Assembly (NCBI RefSeq): GCF_009755275.1
Contig: NZ_WQLA01000007.1
Coordinates: 124,001-188,000, forward strand
Length of the DNA stretch: 64,000 bases
Direction: 5' to 3'
Origin: Mucilaginibacter aquatilis
Lineage (GTDB): Bacteria > Bacteroidota > Bacteroidia > Sphingobacteriales > Sphingobacteriaceae
A model generated the notes under the pieces. It was not told the origin of the DNA. It ran no database searches and was given only the letters and a program-made list of their open reading frames with translations. This document shows, one piece after another, positions 43,682-53,056 of the stretch. The position numbers and the translations under genes are program-made. Every line of letters starts with the position of its first letter. Position 1 is the first letter of the stretch.

Positions 43682-45045
43682 GAACGAGCTATAAACTTTT
43701 TCTTATTCTGTCTCAGAGCGGCAAAGATTAAGCCTCCGGTTAACGCACCAAATCCTAAAGCTGTTGGCTGCGCCCATTGTCCCTGGGCAAGATTTACCAA
43801 AATAAAACTAAGCAGCATCCAAGGTAAAAAATTCTTCTTTGCCAATGCCGAGTATGACTTTAGTGTAACATCGAGCGTAACGCCAACCCTTATAAAAATG
43901 ATTATTACGCCAAGCAAAAATCCCATTTCGCCAATTATACGCCCCCATTCAACTTCGGCGTTGAAGAGAAATTTGTTTGTACCGGTTTGCAAGCGCGCAC
44001 CTGCGTTGGTGCCTAAACCCAAGCCATATCCAAAAAACGGCACCTTTTCATTTTCAGTTAAACCGCCAAGCAAACCACCAATAAAGCGCCCGAAAAACAC
44101 GCCCTCTGTACCGCCTTCAGCGTTGTTTGCTACGGTGAGGCGCTCATTAAATGCCTGCGTACCTGTTTGAAAAAAACTGGCTTTACCTAATACGGTAAGC
44201 AATATAAATACAGCAATGCCCGCCATAGCAAATTTACCGGTAAGCCGCGGATTACGTATGGCTACAATAGTAGCAAACAGGGCACTAATAATAATTTGAA
44301 ACAAAAATGTACGGCTGATTGAAAGCGGTATAGCCGCAACAAGGCAGCCTGTAACCACTATTAAAAACCACTTTTTGATAACTAAACTTTCATCCAGCCA
44401 AAAGTAGAAAACGTAGGCTCCAACTAAACCAAAGAATGATACGACCCCATTGGTAAAAGAAAACGTTCCGGGTGGTCTGAAATAACCCATGGCACCGGCA
44501 AAGCCACCTCCGGCCTCATCACCACCTATGCCACGGTTAACCCAGGCACTTTGCGGACTGTAAAACTGTAATCCAATTAAAACAGTCATCGGTATGGCTA
44601 GCCATAGCACAATCTCACCCAGCCTTAAAACATCATCCCGGTTAAATATGGCGCCAATTATAAATATCAAAGGGAAGTGCAAAAACATTATACGCGCACC
44701 AAAAAGTGCCACATAAATATTATGATGCCCAACCAGCAACGCCATAATTAAAGATATAACAGTGACCAGCCACGCCACCATTATATTTGTATTAATTTTA
44801 AAATAGCCGGCGTTTTGGGCTTTAACAATAAGAATTATAGCTATAGGGTCGCGCACAATGAGGAGTGGCGTAGCCAAAAAAGGCAACACCCATTTACGCA
44901 AAGCACCTTCAAAAATCAAAAGCCAAAAGTATATCCAAATCCAGCGCTTTAAATCAGCAATCTGTTTTTCTTTATTACTTAAACGACGCTTTTTGTCCTT
45001 TTTAAAGCTCTTTAAAAAACTTAATATGTCTTTGACTATTATCAA
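43678..45045 (-). CDS. Wzy-like polymerase / O-antigen-ligase family membrane protein
   Basis: The 455-residue integral membrane protein has about ten membrane helices and a long loop (roughly 300-360) containing GVFFGRFIGGLLGGLTENEKVPFFGYGLGLGTNAGARLQTG. The layout is that of the O-antigen polymerase/ligase (Wzy_C) family, which polymerises repeat units in the periplasm. The first residues (VKDILSFLKSFKKDKKRRLSNKEKQ) are cytoplasmic and basic. The frame starts at TTG 45045; no upstream in-frame ATG exists before the preceding gene's stop. It overlaps the next GT4 by 4 bp. Confidence 0.88.
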   Translation of the reverse strand: MIIVKDILSFLKSFKKDKKRRLSNKEKQIADLKRWIWIYFWLLIFEGALRKWVLPFLATPLLIVRDPIAIILIVKAQNAGYFKINTNIMVAWLVTVISLIMALLVGHHNIYVALFGARIMFLHFPLIFIIGAIFNRDDVLRLGEIVLWLAIPMTVLIGLQFYSPQSAWVNRGIGGDEAGGGFAGAMGYFRPPGTFSFTNGVVSFFGLVGAYVFYFWLDESLVIKKWFLIVVTGCLVAAIPLSISRTFLFQIIISALFATIVAIRNPRLTGKFAMAGIAVFILLTVLGKASFFQTGTQAFNERLTVANNAEGGTEGVFFGRFIGGLLGGLTENEKVPFFGYGLGLGTNAGARLQTGTNKFLFNAEVEWGRIIGEMGFLLGVIIIFIRVGVTLDVTLKSYSALAKKNFLPWMLLSFILVNLAQGQWAQPTALGFGALTGGLIFAALRQNKKKFIARS

Positions 45046-45059
45046 GGCAATCTCATTTA

Positions 45060-46298
45060 CTAAATAATAGCAGGCAAAATGTTACTTGCGTACTTCTCCC
45101 AGGTATAGGCTGCCGCATGTTGTTGTGCACGTAAGCCCATATGTTGTATCTTGTCTCTATTTTCAAGAAACCATGTAATCTTTTCGGCAATTAATTCTGG
45201 CGATCTGATTGGCACCAGGAAACCTGTTTCGCCCTCTATAACCAAATCATCACCACCGGTGTTAGGCGTTATAATAAGCGGCAGTCCCTGGCTCATGGCT
45301 TCCTGCATAACCAATGCCCTGCCTTCAACAATTGAAGGTAAGCAGAAAACATCACAAGTGCGCATTAATTCGAGCACCTGCGCATGAGGACGTCCTTTTT
45401 CGTAAGTAAAACCCGAGAACTGATTTTTATAGAAACCTGCATCAGTTAATAATGAACCCATAACCACCAATTCAACATTAGCAGTGTTAAGCATTTTTAC
45501 AGCCTCAAACAAATCTCCTAACCCTTTACGCTGACCCATTGAACCTGCAAATAATACTCGTAGCGGCTTATTAGGGTCGCGTTGTTTTGTAGCAGCATTA
45601 TAGCTTGGAGTTACCGGCGAACCAAAAGGAGAAACTATAACCTCTTTATTTTGAGCCCAATCAGGCAGTGAATCTTTTACAAAATTGCCTGGCACTATAA
45701 CCGCATCTGCCAGTTGCAATTCGGCAACCTTACGCTCAAGCTTTGCTGGCGAATCTTGTATACCACCACCCAGCGTTACCGCCCATTGTGGCAAACGCTC
45801 AGCTTCTTCGCTCATTAGTCTGCGGCCCGTTTCCCAATAAGCAATGGGTAAATCATATGCGCGTTTTAAATTCATGGCTTTTGCTTTTTCAAACGTGGCC
45901 AATGCACCGTCTTCGTACGCATAAACACTGCTTAAACTCGCTTTTGAAAATTTTGAAAGCTGGCCAGCAACATGCTTATCTAAACTTTGATAAATGTTAT
46001 CCATACTAAACACACCTTTTTCGTGTGCAGTAAGACTTTTGAATTTAAGTTTATTACTTATTACATGCCCTAACTCAATCCACGGGTACATATGCGTATA
46101 AGGCTGCAGAATGGGATCAAATTCACGACGTTTAATTTCACTCAACGGCCCAATTCCACCAAGCTTTTGCAGCGTTGAACCAGGGAAAGAAGCCACTGAA
46201 GTGTAAAAAGCCTCCAACTTGCCTGCATTTGCCAAGCTTGTTGCAATTGCTCTTAAAAACGTATTTCCGGTTGGATGCAATACAATAACTTTACCCAT
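45060..46298 (-). CDS. Family 4 glycosyltransferase
   Basis: The 412-residue GT-B enzyme begins MGKVIVLHPTGNTFLRAIATSLANAGKL. It includes YEDGALATFEKAKAMNLKRAYDLPIAYWE (about 130) and RVLFAGSMGQRKGLGDLFEAVKML (about 244). The E-x7-E site is PSIVEGRALVMQEAMSQGLPLIITPNTGG (about 325). It has an unusual, long N-terminal half compared with the other GT4s in the locus. 14 bp separate it from the polymerase start and 4 bp from the next GT4. Confidence 0.92.
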   Translation of the reverse strand: MGKVIVLHPTGNTFLRAIATSLANAGKLEAFYTSVASFPGSTLQKLGGIGPLSEIKRREFDPILQPYTHMYPWIELGHVISNKLKFKSLTAHEKGVFSMDNIYQSLDKHVAGQLSKFSKASLSSVYAYEDGALATFEKAKAMNLKRAYDLPIAYWETGRRLMSEEAERLPQWAVTLGGGIQDSPAKLERKVAELQLADAVIVPGNFVKDSLPDWAQNKEVIVSPFGSPVTPSYNAATKQRDPNKPLRVLFAGSMGQRKGLGDLFEAVKMLNTANVELVVMGSLLTDAGFYKNQFSGFTYEKGRPHAQVLELMRTCDVFCLPSIVEGRALVMQEAMSQGLPLIITPNTGGDDLVIEGETGFLVPIRSPELIAEKITWFLENRDKIQHMGLRAQQHAAAYTWEKYASNILPAII

Positions 46299-46302
46299 GC
46301 TG

Positions 46303-47328
46303 TTATTTATTTAGTGCCTGATTAATAGCATGAACATATTTATCCATAACATAAGCTTGTTTGTGCAAATTGAGGTGCTCAACGCCGTTTTGTAGAAGCG
46401 TTTGTTTGAGTTGTTGGTCGTTTTCTAAGTTAAGAAGTTTAGCAACAAGATCGTCAACATTTCCTTTTTCAAATAAGATGCCTCCTTTACCTACAGCTTC
46501 ACTTAATCCGCCGCTATTTGATGCTACAGGTATACAGCCGCAGGCCATCCCTTCAAGAGCCACCAAGCCAAAAGGCTCCTCCCAAACAGAAGGAATGAGC
46601 ATATATTGATGCTGATTTAACGTATCTACTAAAGCCTCACCTTTTTTGGTGCCTTCAAAAAACACTTTACCATCTATCTGAAGATTTTGAGCCTCACGTT
46701 GAAGACTCTCTAACTCAGGACCCTGACCAATAATAGTTAGAGTTGCGTTTGTATCTCCTGACTTTGTAATGAACCCGTGAAAAGCCTTTAAGGCTATAAT
46801 TGCTCCCTTATCAGAAACCAACCTACCCAAAAAAACAAACTTCTTATCACGACGAATTTCGGGTTTAACTTTAAACAAGTCGTCGTTATAAGGATTTGGT
46901 ATTACGGTGGCTCCAGGATGGCAGGCTAATGCAATGGCTTTACTACATGCTATTACACTTTCGGCTTTTTTCAACCAAAACTGTTTAAGCTTATCTTGAA
47001 TACCCTTTTGACCATCAACCCTGGCAATCCAGGTGTGTAATGCTACTACTAAAGGTTTACCGCTTAGCAAATTTGGCCATGACAAATTCAGGCTAGGGTT
47101 ATTCTCAAATACAAGATCGGCCCAAAAATGTAGTTTTAGCAACTGCATTTTTGATGGATTTCGAATTACAGGATAATCACGGTTTTGTGTTGCAGCGTTT
47201 GCTGCGGATGTAGTTACTACCTTTATCTCATATCCGCGGGCGTGTAAAGCATTGCAAACCACGTCAGACATGGTTTCAATGCCACCCACATCAGGGTAGA
47301 ACTTGTATGATAAAAATAATATTTTCAA
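46303..47328 (-). CDS. Family 4 glycosyltransferase
   Basis: The 341-residue GT-B enzyme has FLSYKFYPDVGGIETMSDVVCNALHARGY at the N-terminus and ESVIACSKAIALACHPGATVIPNPYND in the middle. KFVFLGRLVSDKGAIIALKAFHGF (about 162) and the E-x7-E site PSVWEEPFGLVALEGMACGCIPVASNSGG (about 252) follow. The start is TTG at 47328: no in-frame ATG is found upstream and the N-terminus is normal for GT4. It follows a 192-bp spacer, so a second promoter here is possible. Confidence 0.92.
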   Translation of the reverse strand: MKILFLSYKFYPDVGGIETMSDVVCNALHARGYEIKVVTTSAANAATQNRDYPVIRNPSKMQLLKLHFWADLVFENNPSLNLSWPNLLSGKPLVVALHTWIARVDGQKGIQDKLKQFWLKKAESVIACSKAIALACHPGATVIPNPYNDDLFKVKPEIRRDKKFVFLGRLVSDKGAIIALKAFHGFITKSGDTNATLTIIGQGPELESLQREAQNLQIDGKVFFEGTKKGEALVDTLNQHQYMLIPSVWEEPFGLVALEGMACGCIPVASNSGGLSEAVGKGGILFEKGNVDDLVAKLLNLENDQQLKQTLLQNGVEHLNLHKQAYVMDKYVHAINQALNK

Positions 47329-47520
47329 AACAGGTAGATGGTGTAGTAAGTGACAAAAATTGAATTTTAAATGATTGAATTTATTAATTCTTTCAAAAAA
47401 TACCTTATTTTATTATCGTTTTTACTTACAATGGCTAAAGATAATATAAATATTTAAATTCCTTATTTTATAGTAACATTTAACTATCAGACTATCCTTT
47501 AATATTAATGCTTTTTGGTT
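47329..47520. other. AT-rich spacer inside the polysaccharide locus
   Basis: This 192-bp AT-rich gap is by far the longest break in the locus. It lies between the stop of a hexapeptide acyltransferase gene and the start of a GT4 gene, both minus strand. No complete TAnnTTTG box, hairpin terminator or small gene was found. Confidence 0.3.
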
Positions 47521-48090
47521 TTACCTGTCTTTAATTTTTTTTGCAGGCACCCCTCCCCAAATTTCATTTGAAGGAATACTCTTGGTAACCACTGAGCCCG
47601 CAGCCACAATTGCTCCGTCACCAATCGTTACGCCTTTTAATACTACTACATTGCAGCCAATCCATACATTCTGGCCTACGCTAATAGCTTCTTCAGGGCC
47701 ATTTTGTATACGCATTAACTGGCCTTGCTGCATACCATGATCGTGATCAATAAAACGGCATCCTGAGGCAATAAGTGAGTCGTTGCCAATGGTTATGCCT
47801 TTAGTGATATTGAATTCACATCCCGTTCCTACAAAAACGTTGTTGTGAATATTAATTGACGGACCTAGTTTCCAAATTCCGTCATATTTAAAATAGATAC
47901 TACGCTCAAGTAAACAATTGTTTCCAATGGCTACCTGATGTGGCCACGTAACGTGAACTGATGGCAATGTAGTGTTTTCGCCAACTTTCATTCCCAGTAA
48001 ACCGTAGCGTAACTTGCGTAACCCACTGCTTAATTTATTTAAGTATCTTACTTTTAACACAAAAAAGCCGTGCTGTAAAAAGTAGCTCAT
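47521..48090 (-). CDS. Hexapeptide-repeat acyltransferase
   Basis: The 189-residue enzyme has an N-terminal helical region (GFFVLKVRYLNKLSSGLRKLRY) and then hexapeptide repeats from about residue 35. The catalytic-type histidines are in IDHDHGMQQG (about 116), and WIGCNVVVLKGVTIGDGAIVAAGSVVTKSIPSNEIWGGVPAKKI ends the helix. It is like the WbbJ/LacA-type acetyltransferases that modify cell-surface sugars. It overlaps nothing and lies 1 bp from the preceding GT4. Confidence 0.88.
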   Translation of the reverse strand: MSYFLQHGFFVLKVRYLNKLSSGLRKLRYGLLGMKVGENTTLPSVHVTWPHQVAIGNNCLLERSIYFKYDGIWKLGPSINIHNNVFVGTGCEFNITKGITIGNDSLIASGCRFIDHDHGMQQGQLMRIQNGPEEAISVGQNVWIGCNVVVLKGVTIGDGAIVAAGSVVTKSIPSNEIWGGVPAKKIKDR

Positions 48091-48091
48091 A

Positions 48092-49186
48092 TTATGATTT
48101 GCTATTAGCTAAAACAAATTCAACAACCTGGTCTGATACTTTTTGCCAATTACGGTTTGCCGTATAAGCCAGAGCGTTTTTCCCAACTTCGGCAACTATT
48201 TGCGGGTTACTATAACAATGTTTTATAGCTGTTGCAAGCTCAATATAATTTCCATTTGTAAACAGGAAACCGTTTACGCCATTTGTAATCATATCTTTTT
48301 GCCCATCGCTGTTGGAAGTAATGACGCATTTGCCCGCCGCCATAGCTTGTAATAGGCTAAGGGGCTGACCTTCGGCATAACTGGGTAACACCAACACAGA
48401 GGCTTTGGCTAAATAATTAACCTCATCTTGCTGTTTAAAGCGCGGAACCACTTTCACGTTTGGCTTAAGAGTTTCGGGCCAGTCGTTTAAAACGGTTTGC
48501 TCGTCTTTACTTGTACCAATCAGTAGATAATTAATCTGCAAACCTTCTTTTTGCAGTAGTTCGGCGGCTTTAACTAAAATTTTAATGCCTTTACGTATAA
48601 CCCAACTTGCATTAAACAGCACTGTAAAACCGGCATGTTCAGACACCTTAACATCAGCAATTGGCGTTACACCATTTTTAAATACATAGATGTCTTGCTC
48701 GCTACGGTTATACTTTTGTTTAACGTATTCTTTATCGTCTGTATTAATCAGTAAAAGCTTGTCAGCATGGCGTAGGCCTTTATCGCATCCGCTTAAGCGC
48801 CATATAGGGAAAAGTATCTTTGTGCGCCACTTAATAGGTTCATCATCGGCTCCGGGTACTGTGCCATTCAAGGTTGCATCCCAATACCGACGCTCAACGC
48901 CATGGCTTTCTACAAAACATGGTATACCTTTTTTTGCAAAAACACCTGCGGAAGGTTCATGAACAATGAAACTAACAGGCTTTATTTTAAGGCCTTTAAA
49001 ATACTGATAGGCTTTGCGCGGAAACAAAGCCGTATGTTTCAGCGGACCTACCTGAGCAGGCCCTATATGAATAAACTGGTAACCAGCTCTTTCAAATGCA
49101 TCTTTCCAAAAATATTCAACCCGGCCCATACCTGTTTCGGGCGAGATGTCTATTTGCGAAACATGAACTATGATTTTATTTTCCAT
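48092..49186 (-). CDS. Family 4 glycosyltransferase
   Basis: The 364-residue GT-B enzyme starts HVSQIDISPETGMGRVEYFWKDAFERAGY. It carries FVESHGVERRYWDATLNGTVPG (about 92), FTVLFNASWVIRKGIKILVKAAELLQKEG (about 186) and the donor-site PSYAEGQPLSLLQAMAAGKCVITSNSDG (about 275). The second Glu of E-x7-E is replaced by Gln in this copy, although the site is otherwise intact. Spacing is 1 bp to the next gene and 3 bp to the previous one. Confidence 0.9.
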   Translation of the reverse strand: MENKIIVHVSQIDISPETGMGRVEYFWKDAFERAGYQFIHIGPAQVGPLKHTALFPRKAYQYFKGLKIKPVSFIVHEPSAGVFAKKGIPCFVESHGVERRYWDATLNGTVPGADDEPIKWRTKILFPIWRLSGCDKGLRHADKLLLINTDDKEYVKQKYNRSEQDIYVFKNGVTPIADVKVSEHAGFTVLFNASWVIRKGIKILVKAAELLQKEGLQINYLLIGTSKDEQTVLNDWPETLKPNVKVVPRFKQQDEVNYLAKASVLVLPSYAEGQPLSLLQAMAAGKCVITSNSDGQKDMITNGVNGFLFTNGNYIELATAIKHCYSNPQIVAEVGKNALAYTANRNWQKVSDQVVEFVLANSKS

Positions 49187-49189
49187 AAT

Positions 49190-49741
49190 TTAAGACCTGT
49201 AACTGATGATTTTGGCTGGAATACCTACCACTATAGCATATTCGGGCACATCTTTGGTAACAACAGCGTTTGCACCTACTACTACACCATCGGCAATTTT
49301 AACACCTGGTAAAACAACACAACCTGCTCCCAGCCAGCAGTCGGCACCAATGGTTATACCAATTTTCTCGGTATCAATGTCTTGGTCATGAATAAGGCGA
49401 CTTTTATCTTTATAGGCGTGGTTGGTTGAAATAAGCTTCACGCCTTGCCCAAGCATAGTGTTATTGCCAATGCTGATTTTAGCGCGGCTTGCCCTTAAGG
49501 TAGAGTAGTCGCCTATAGACACGCGCTTACCGAATGTTATCTCACCACCATCTTCGGCTATTAATGACACATAGTTATGCAGATCAACATGCTGATTAAA
49601 GTTTATGATGCTTCTGTCATCAGCTGTTTTAAGCGTAGTGAACTTACCAATGTAGGTGTATGGATCAATCAGGTTACGATAGTTTACACCACGTAATCTG
49701 AATTTTAATAAAGCTTGTTTTACGGCAGATTTTAAAGACAT
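49190..49741 (-). CDS. Hexapeptide-repeat acyltransferase
   Basis: The 183-residue enzyme has repeats from about residue 55 (GGEITFGKRVSIGDYSTLRASRAKISIGNNTMLGQGVKLISTNHAYKD). The loop His in STNHAYKDKSRLIHDQDIDTEKIGITIG is followed by CWLGAGCVVLPGVKIADGVVVGANAVVTKDVPEYAIVVGIPAKII. It is probably an O-acetyltransferase for the exopolysaccharide. It lies 28 bp after a GT2 gene and 3 bp before a GT4 gene. Confidence 0.88.
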   Translation of the reverse strand: MSLKSAVKQALLKFRLRGVNYRNLIDPYTYIGKFTTLKTADDRSIINFNQHVDLHNYVSLIAEDGGEITFGKRVSIGDYSTLRASRAKISIGNNTMLGQGVKLISTNHAYKDKSRLIHDQDIDTEKIGITIGADCWLGAGCVVLPGVKIADGVVVGANAVVTKDVPEYAIVVGIPAKIISYRS

Positions 49742-49769
49742 GTTTAAACTGAGGCTTGTGAGATGAGCA

Positions 49770-50585
49770 TTACACTTTTTTCCATTTACGGCTGTTGTTA
49801 ACCGTTAAAATAATTTCAACAAAGTAATTATAGAGTGCTTTTGCAGAACCTAAACCTTTAGGAGCGTTCTTGATAGTAGTTAACCGCGCTCTTGATATGG
49901 TTACCAGTAAATCTTTTAAGGTTTTTGGCTCACCAAACTTAGCATGGTAGTACATCCAACTTTCGTGGTAACGGGCAAATTTTTGCGGAGATGCAATTGG
50001 ACGAGGAGGATGGTAAACCCTTGCCGAACTTACAAAAGGTACTTTATTACCGGCCAATCTTACGCGCTTATTTAAATCGTTATCTTCTAAATTTGGAAAT
50101 TTGTAGTTTTCATCAAAGCCCCCAATTTTATCAAAAAGTTGCTTAGCAATTGCAAAATTGCATGACCATAGGTGGCCGCCTGTTATGTTTATTGGAGCAG
50201 TGAACAGCGGATCAATTACATCATCAGAATATATCGCCCCTTCCATTACCTGAATTTCAGGGTTGGTTTGAATATGAGCAGCATAGTTATCAATAAGATT
50301 ATTATCCGGCTCACAGTCATCATCCAAAAATATCAGCCACTCGTTTTGTGCCTGTTTTGCGCCGTTATTACGGTTCGCCGCAGGTCCGCATTTAGGGCCC
50401 GCTACCCATCTCACATGAGGATAGTGCTCTTCAATAAAGCTTTTAGCAATGTTACCGGTGCTATCATCGGTTACAATAATTTCGTAATTATGATTACCCG
50501 TTTGTACGCCAGGCAAGAGCTTCTCCAGGCAAATACCAAGCAGTTTGTTACGGTTACAGGTGGGAATGACTATTGAGAAATTCAT
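49770..50585 (-). CDS. Family 2 glycosyltransferase
   Basis: The 271-residue GT-A enzyme shows FSIVIPTCNRNKLLGICLEKLLPGV (3-27), EIIVTDDSTGN (35-45), the metal-site FLDDDCEPD with D88-D90, and GGHLWSCNFAIAKQLFDKIGGFDENYKFPNLEDNDLNKRVRLAG. It ends without membrane helices. The donor is unknown. It is followed closely by an acyltransferase 3 gene upstream (27 bp). Confidence 0.92.
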   Translation of the reverse strand: MNFSIVIPTCNRNKLLGICLEKLLPGVQTGNHNYEIIVTDDSTGNIAKSFIEEHYPHVRWVAGPKCGPAANRNNGAKQAQNEWLIFLDDDCEPDNNLIDNYAAHIQTNPEIQVMEGAIYSDDVIDPLFTAPINITGGHLWSCNFAIAKQLFDKIGGFDENYKFPNLEDNDLNKRVRLAGNKVPFVSSARVYHPPRPIASPQKFARYHESWMYYHAKFGEPKTLKDLLVTISRARLTTIKNAPKGLGSAKALYNYFVEIILTVNNSRKWKKV

Positions 50586-50612
50586 GTCCGGTTATTTAAT
50601 GCAAAATCAATA

Positions 50613-51671
50613 TCAGGCTACCTTCTTCTTCAAAAAAGGTTTTTCAATGAAACGATAGCTTAAAGCTGATACTATCATGGTTACAACAATTACCAAGGCA
50701 AGCTCGGTCAGCATCATGTACTTAGCCAAGCCACCAGTCATCATTTTATTAAGCAACGTATCAATGTAAACCCTTATTGGCAAATGCCAAAGGTAAATAC
50801 TGTAAGATAGCATTGATATATATACGGCAACCTGGGCTGATAATGCTTTGTTGAATATAGTTGTTTTTGCGAGCATTATTAAGGTAATAAGTGATGTCCA
50901 CAGCATATTGTTTACGGGCACAATGAGCTTCTGTAAGCCGGGAAAATAATGGTGATATCTTACGTGCATAATTGCGTAAATAGCAATCAGCAGTATAAGT
51001 ATTACAGGCACGGTAAGGTTTTGTCTGAGCGATACCGCCTTGTATTTTTCAAATATGATAGCTGCGATTATTCCCCAGCCAAGGCAATCAATATTAGATG
51101 ATAATGACGAGTATAGCCTTTCAAGCATGTCTTTGTCATTAAAATACGTAAGCTGCACATAGCGATATGTATAGGAGTACAATATGATAACAACAGGCAC
51201 TACAAATACGCTTACATTACGCTGCTTTAAATAAAAGAGAATCTCCATTATTACCGGCAGTAGCAGGTAAAAGCGCACCTCCACCAACAACGACCATGTA
51301 ACAACGTTTATGTGCAAGTCATCACTTATAAATAAAACATATTTGATGATGTTCCAGAGTGAGAATGTTAAGTTTTGGTAGTTGAGTATGGCAAGTACCG
51401 CCGATGAGACTAAATAAAGGGGCACTATTCTTAGAAGCCGCTTTCTGAAAAAACTTATAGTGTATTGCTTCTTATCGGTAGTTTGAGGGTAGTAAAGCAA
51501 ATACTGTCTTGAAAGTAACAAGCTGCTTAAAATAAAAAACACCTGAACGCCTAAATAACCTGTTCCAATAATCTCATTGAAACCGGGTATGGCATTAATA
51601 TAAAAACCTACGTGGAACAGAACAACCAATGTCACCGCCAGTGCTCTGAAACCGTCTAATTCTTTAAGCAT
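50613..51671 (-). CDS. Acyltransferase 3 (OafA-type) integral-membrane protein
   Basis: The 352-residue protein has about ten membrane helices and starts with LDGFRALAVTLVVLFHVGFYINAIPGF, in which H20 is the catalytic-type His. FLGVQVFFILSSLLLSRQYLLYY-like (the family G-V-x-x-F-F-x-x-S) follows. It would transfer acyl groups (often acetyl or succinyl) to sugars at the membrane. Unlike the gene at 14978 it lacks the SGNH domain. It is in line with GT2 and GT-A-like genes. Confidence 0.9.
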   Translation of the reverse strand: MLKELDGFRALAVTLVVLFHVGFYINAIPGFNEIIGTGYLGVQVFFILSSLLLSRQYLLYYPQTTDKKQYTISFFRKRLLRIVPLYLVSSAVLAILNYQNLTFSLWNIIKYVLFISDDLHINVVTWSLLVEVRFYLLLPVIMEILFYLKQRNVSVFVVPVVIILYSYTYRYVQLTYFNDKDMLERLYSSLSSNIDCLGWGIIAAIIFEKYKAVSLRQNLTVPVILILLIAIYAIMHVRYHHYFPGLQKLIVPVNNMLWTSLITLIMLAKTTIFNKALSAQVAVYISMLSYSIYLWHLPIRVYIDTLLNKMMTGGLAKYMMLTELALVIVVTMIVSALSYRFIEKPFLKKKVA

Positions 51672-51699
51672 TATTAAAAGTAGTTATGCTTTACAGCAC

Positions 51700-52554
51700 T
51701 TAGTTATTTAGGATGTTAAGGATAGCCTTTATTTTAATCCTCATCCGGTCTTTAAATTTAAGTTTTTTTACACCCTCCAACTTAAATGCAGCGTTTTCTT
51801 CTGCGGTTAAAAACTTAAAAAAGTATTGATGTATATAATTGCGGCTGGTTAACGGCACACCGGCCCAATGTATAAAATAAGGTTTATCGTGTTTTTCAAA
51901 ACGTTCAAAAGAAGCTTCGTCTGTATAATCACCAGCCCATGTAGATGCCATTGATACAGGAGGCATGGTCACATTACTTATTTCTACATCGGCACAGTTA
52001 ACCAAAATGTTTATACCAGGCTGATCTTTGTATAAGTAATTTTTATGAAATAACGTCTCGGTAAAATTAGTCTCACAAAAGCGCATTAATTCGTCTGCCT
52101 GGTAGAGCACCTTATCGCAGGCAAATTGGCCGCTGTTAAAAACCAATCTGGTCCAGGTAGTTGTTTTAGCTTTTATATACCGCAATGTTTCGTCCGTGAA
52201 AGTATGTTCGGGCGCCATCCAATGCGTGCATGAGGTAATGAAGCCGCTAAGCGGCTCAAGTGTATCTTCAGGATTTTTGAAGAAAATAACGTCGCTGTCT
52301 ACAAATTGGTAATTAGGTAAGGTTAGGCATTGAATTTTGCGAAAAGCAGGCCATAGCTTATTCTTATCAATCCAGCCCGTAATTTCGGGCATTTCCCACC
52401 ATGTTGCGTTCTCAGGTAATTCGAACTTATTGTCATCATACGGAATTACGTAAAGCGGCAACGTACAACCAGTAGCCCTTAAAGACCGCTCCATTGCTAA
52501 AAATCGAACTTTGGAATGCTCGTTAGCAAGCGTTACAATTCTTTCTAATATCAT
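51700..52554 (-). CDS. GT-A-fold glycosyltransferase-like protein
   Basis: The 284-residue protein has a DxD-type motif in YQFVDSDVIFFKNPE (about 82-96), and the segments PLYVIPYDDNKFELPENATWWEMPEI and HDKPYFIHWAGVPLTSRNYIHQYFF. These suggest a GT-A-type transferase of the group that includes GT8/GT32-like enzymes, although no specific family is certain. No signal peptide or transmembrane segment. It lies 10 bp before the hexapeptide acyltransferase stop and 28 bp from the acyltransferase 3 start. Confidence 0.7.
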   Translation of the reverse strand: MILERIVTLANEHSKVRFLAMERSLRATGCTLPLYVIPYDDNKFELPENATWWEMPEITGWIDKNKLWPAFRKIQCLTLPNYQFVDSDVIFFKNPEDTLEPLSGFITSCTHWMAPEHTFTDETLRYIKAKTTTWTRLVFNSGQFACDKVLYQADELMRFCETNFTETLFHKNYLYKDQPGINILVNCADVEISNVTMPPVSMASTWAGDYTDEASFERFEKHDKPYFIHWAGVPLTSRNYIHQYFFKFLTAEENAAFKLEGVKKLKFKDRMRIKIKAILNILNN

Positions 52555-52564
52555 TGCTGTACGT

Positions 52565-53056
52565 TTATGCGTTTAATTCGAGTTTTTTGATAAACCTTGC
52601 AGGGTTACCCACCCATATTTCGTTAGGCGGAACACTTTTGGTAACCACGCTACCAGATCCTATAATTGAATTTTTGCCTATTGTTACGCCGGGAAGAATG
52701 CATACATTCATACCAATCCATACGTTATCGTCAATAACTACAGGTTTCGAATATTTGATATTGTCCTGATCATCGCGATGACGATCATCAGAGTTTATAA
52801 CATGATTTATTGAAGAAATTCCACAATTACTTGATATTAAGCAATTTTTACCTACAGTAACCCCAAAAGCGGCGTAGATGGTTGTATAAGGTGCTATGAG
52901 GGAATTGTCGCCAATTGCAAAGTTTTGCGGGTAAATTACCTGGCAGGTAGCATCAACCGAAACGTTAGTTCCACAACGCTTAAAGTCTCCTTTTATCCGC
53001 TCACTTTTCAACTTTAAAAACCAGCGTTCTACCCTGAATACGATTTTTTTAATCAT
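52565..53056 (-). CDS. Hexapeptide-repeat acyltransferase
   Basis: The 163-residue enzyme is a compact left-handed beta helix (about residues 30-155). It has NFAIGDNSLIAPYTTIYAAFGVTVGKNCLISSNCGISSINHVINSDDRH with the catalytic-type His, then DNVWIGMNVCILPGVTIGKNSIIGSGSVVTKSVPPNEIWVGNPARFIKKL. It probably acetylates a sugar. It overlaps the DUF6625 gene by 1 bp (shared base at 53056). Confidence 0.88.
   Translation of the reverse strand: MIKKIVFRVERWFLKLKSERIKGDFKRCGTNVSVDATCQVIYPQNFAIGDNSLIAPYTTIYAAFGVTVGKNCLISSNCGISSINHVINSDDRHRDDQDNIKYSKPVVIDDNVWIGMNVCILPGVTIGKNSIIGSGSVVTKSVPPNEIWVGNPARFIKKLELNA

Noticed and set aside
47329..47520. Small gene or RNA in the locus spacer
   Set aside because: The region is AT-rich without hairpins, starts with spacing, or any open frame of credible composition.
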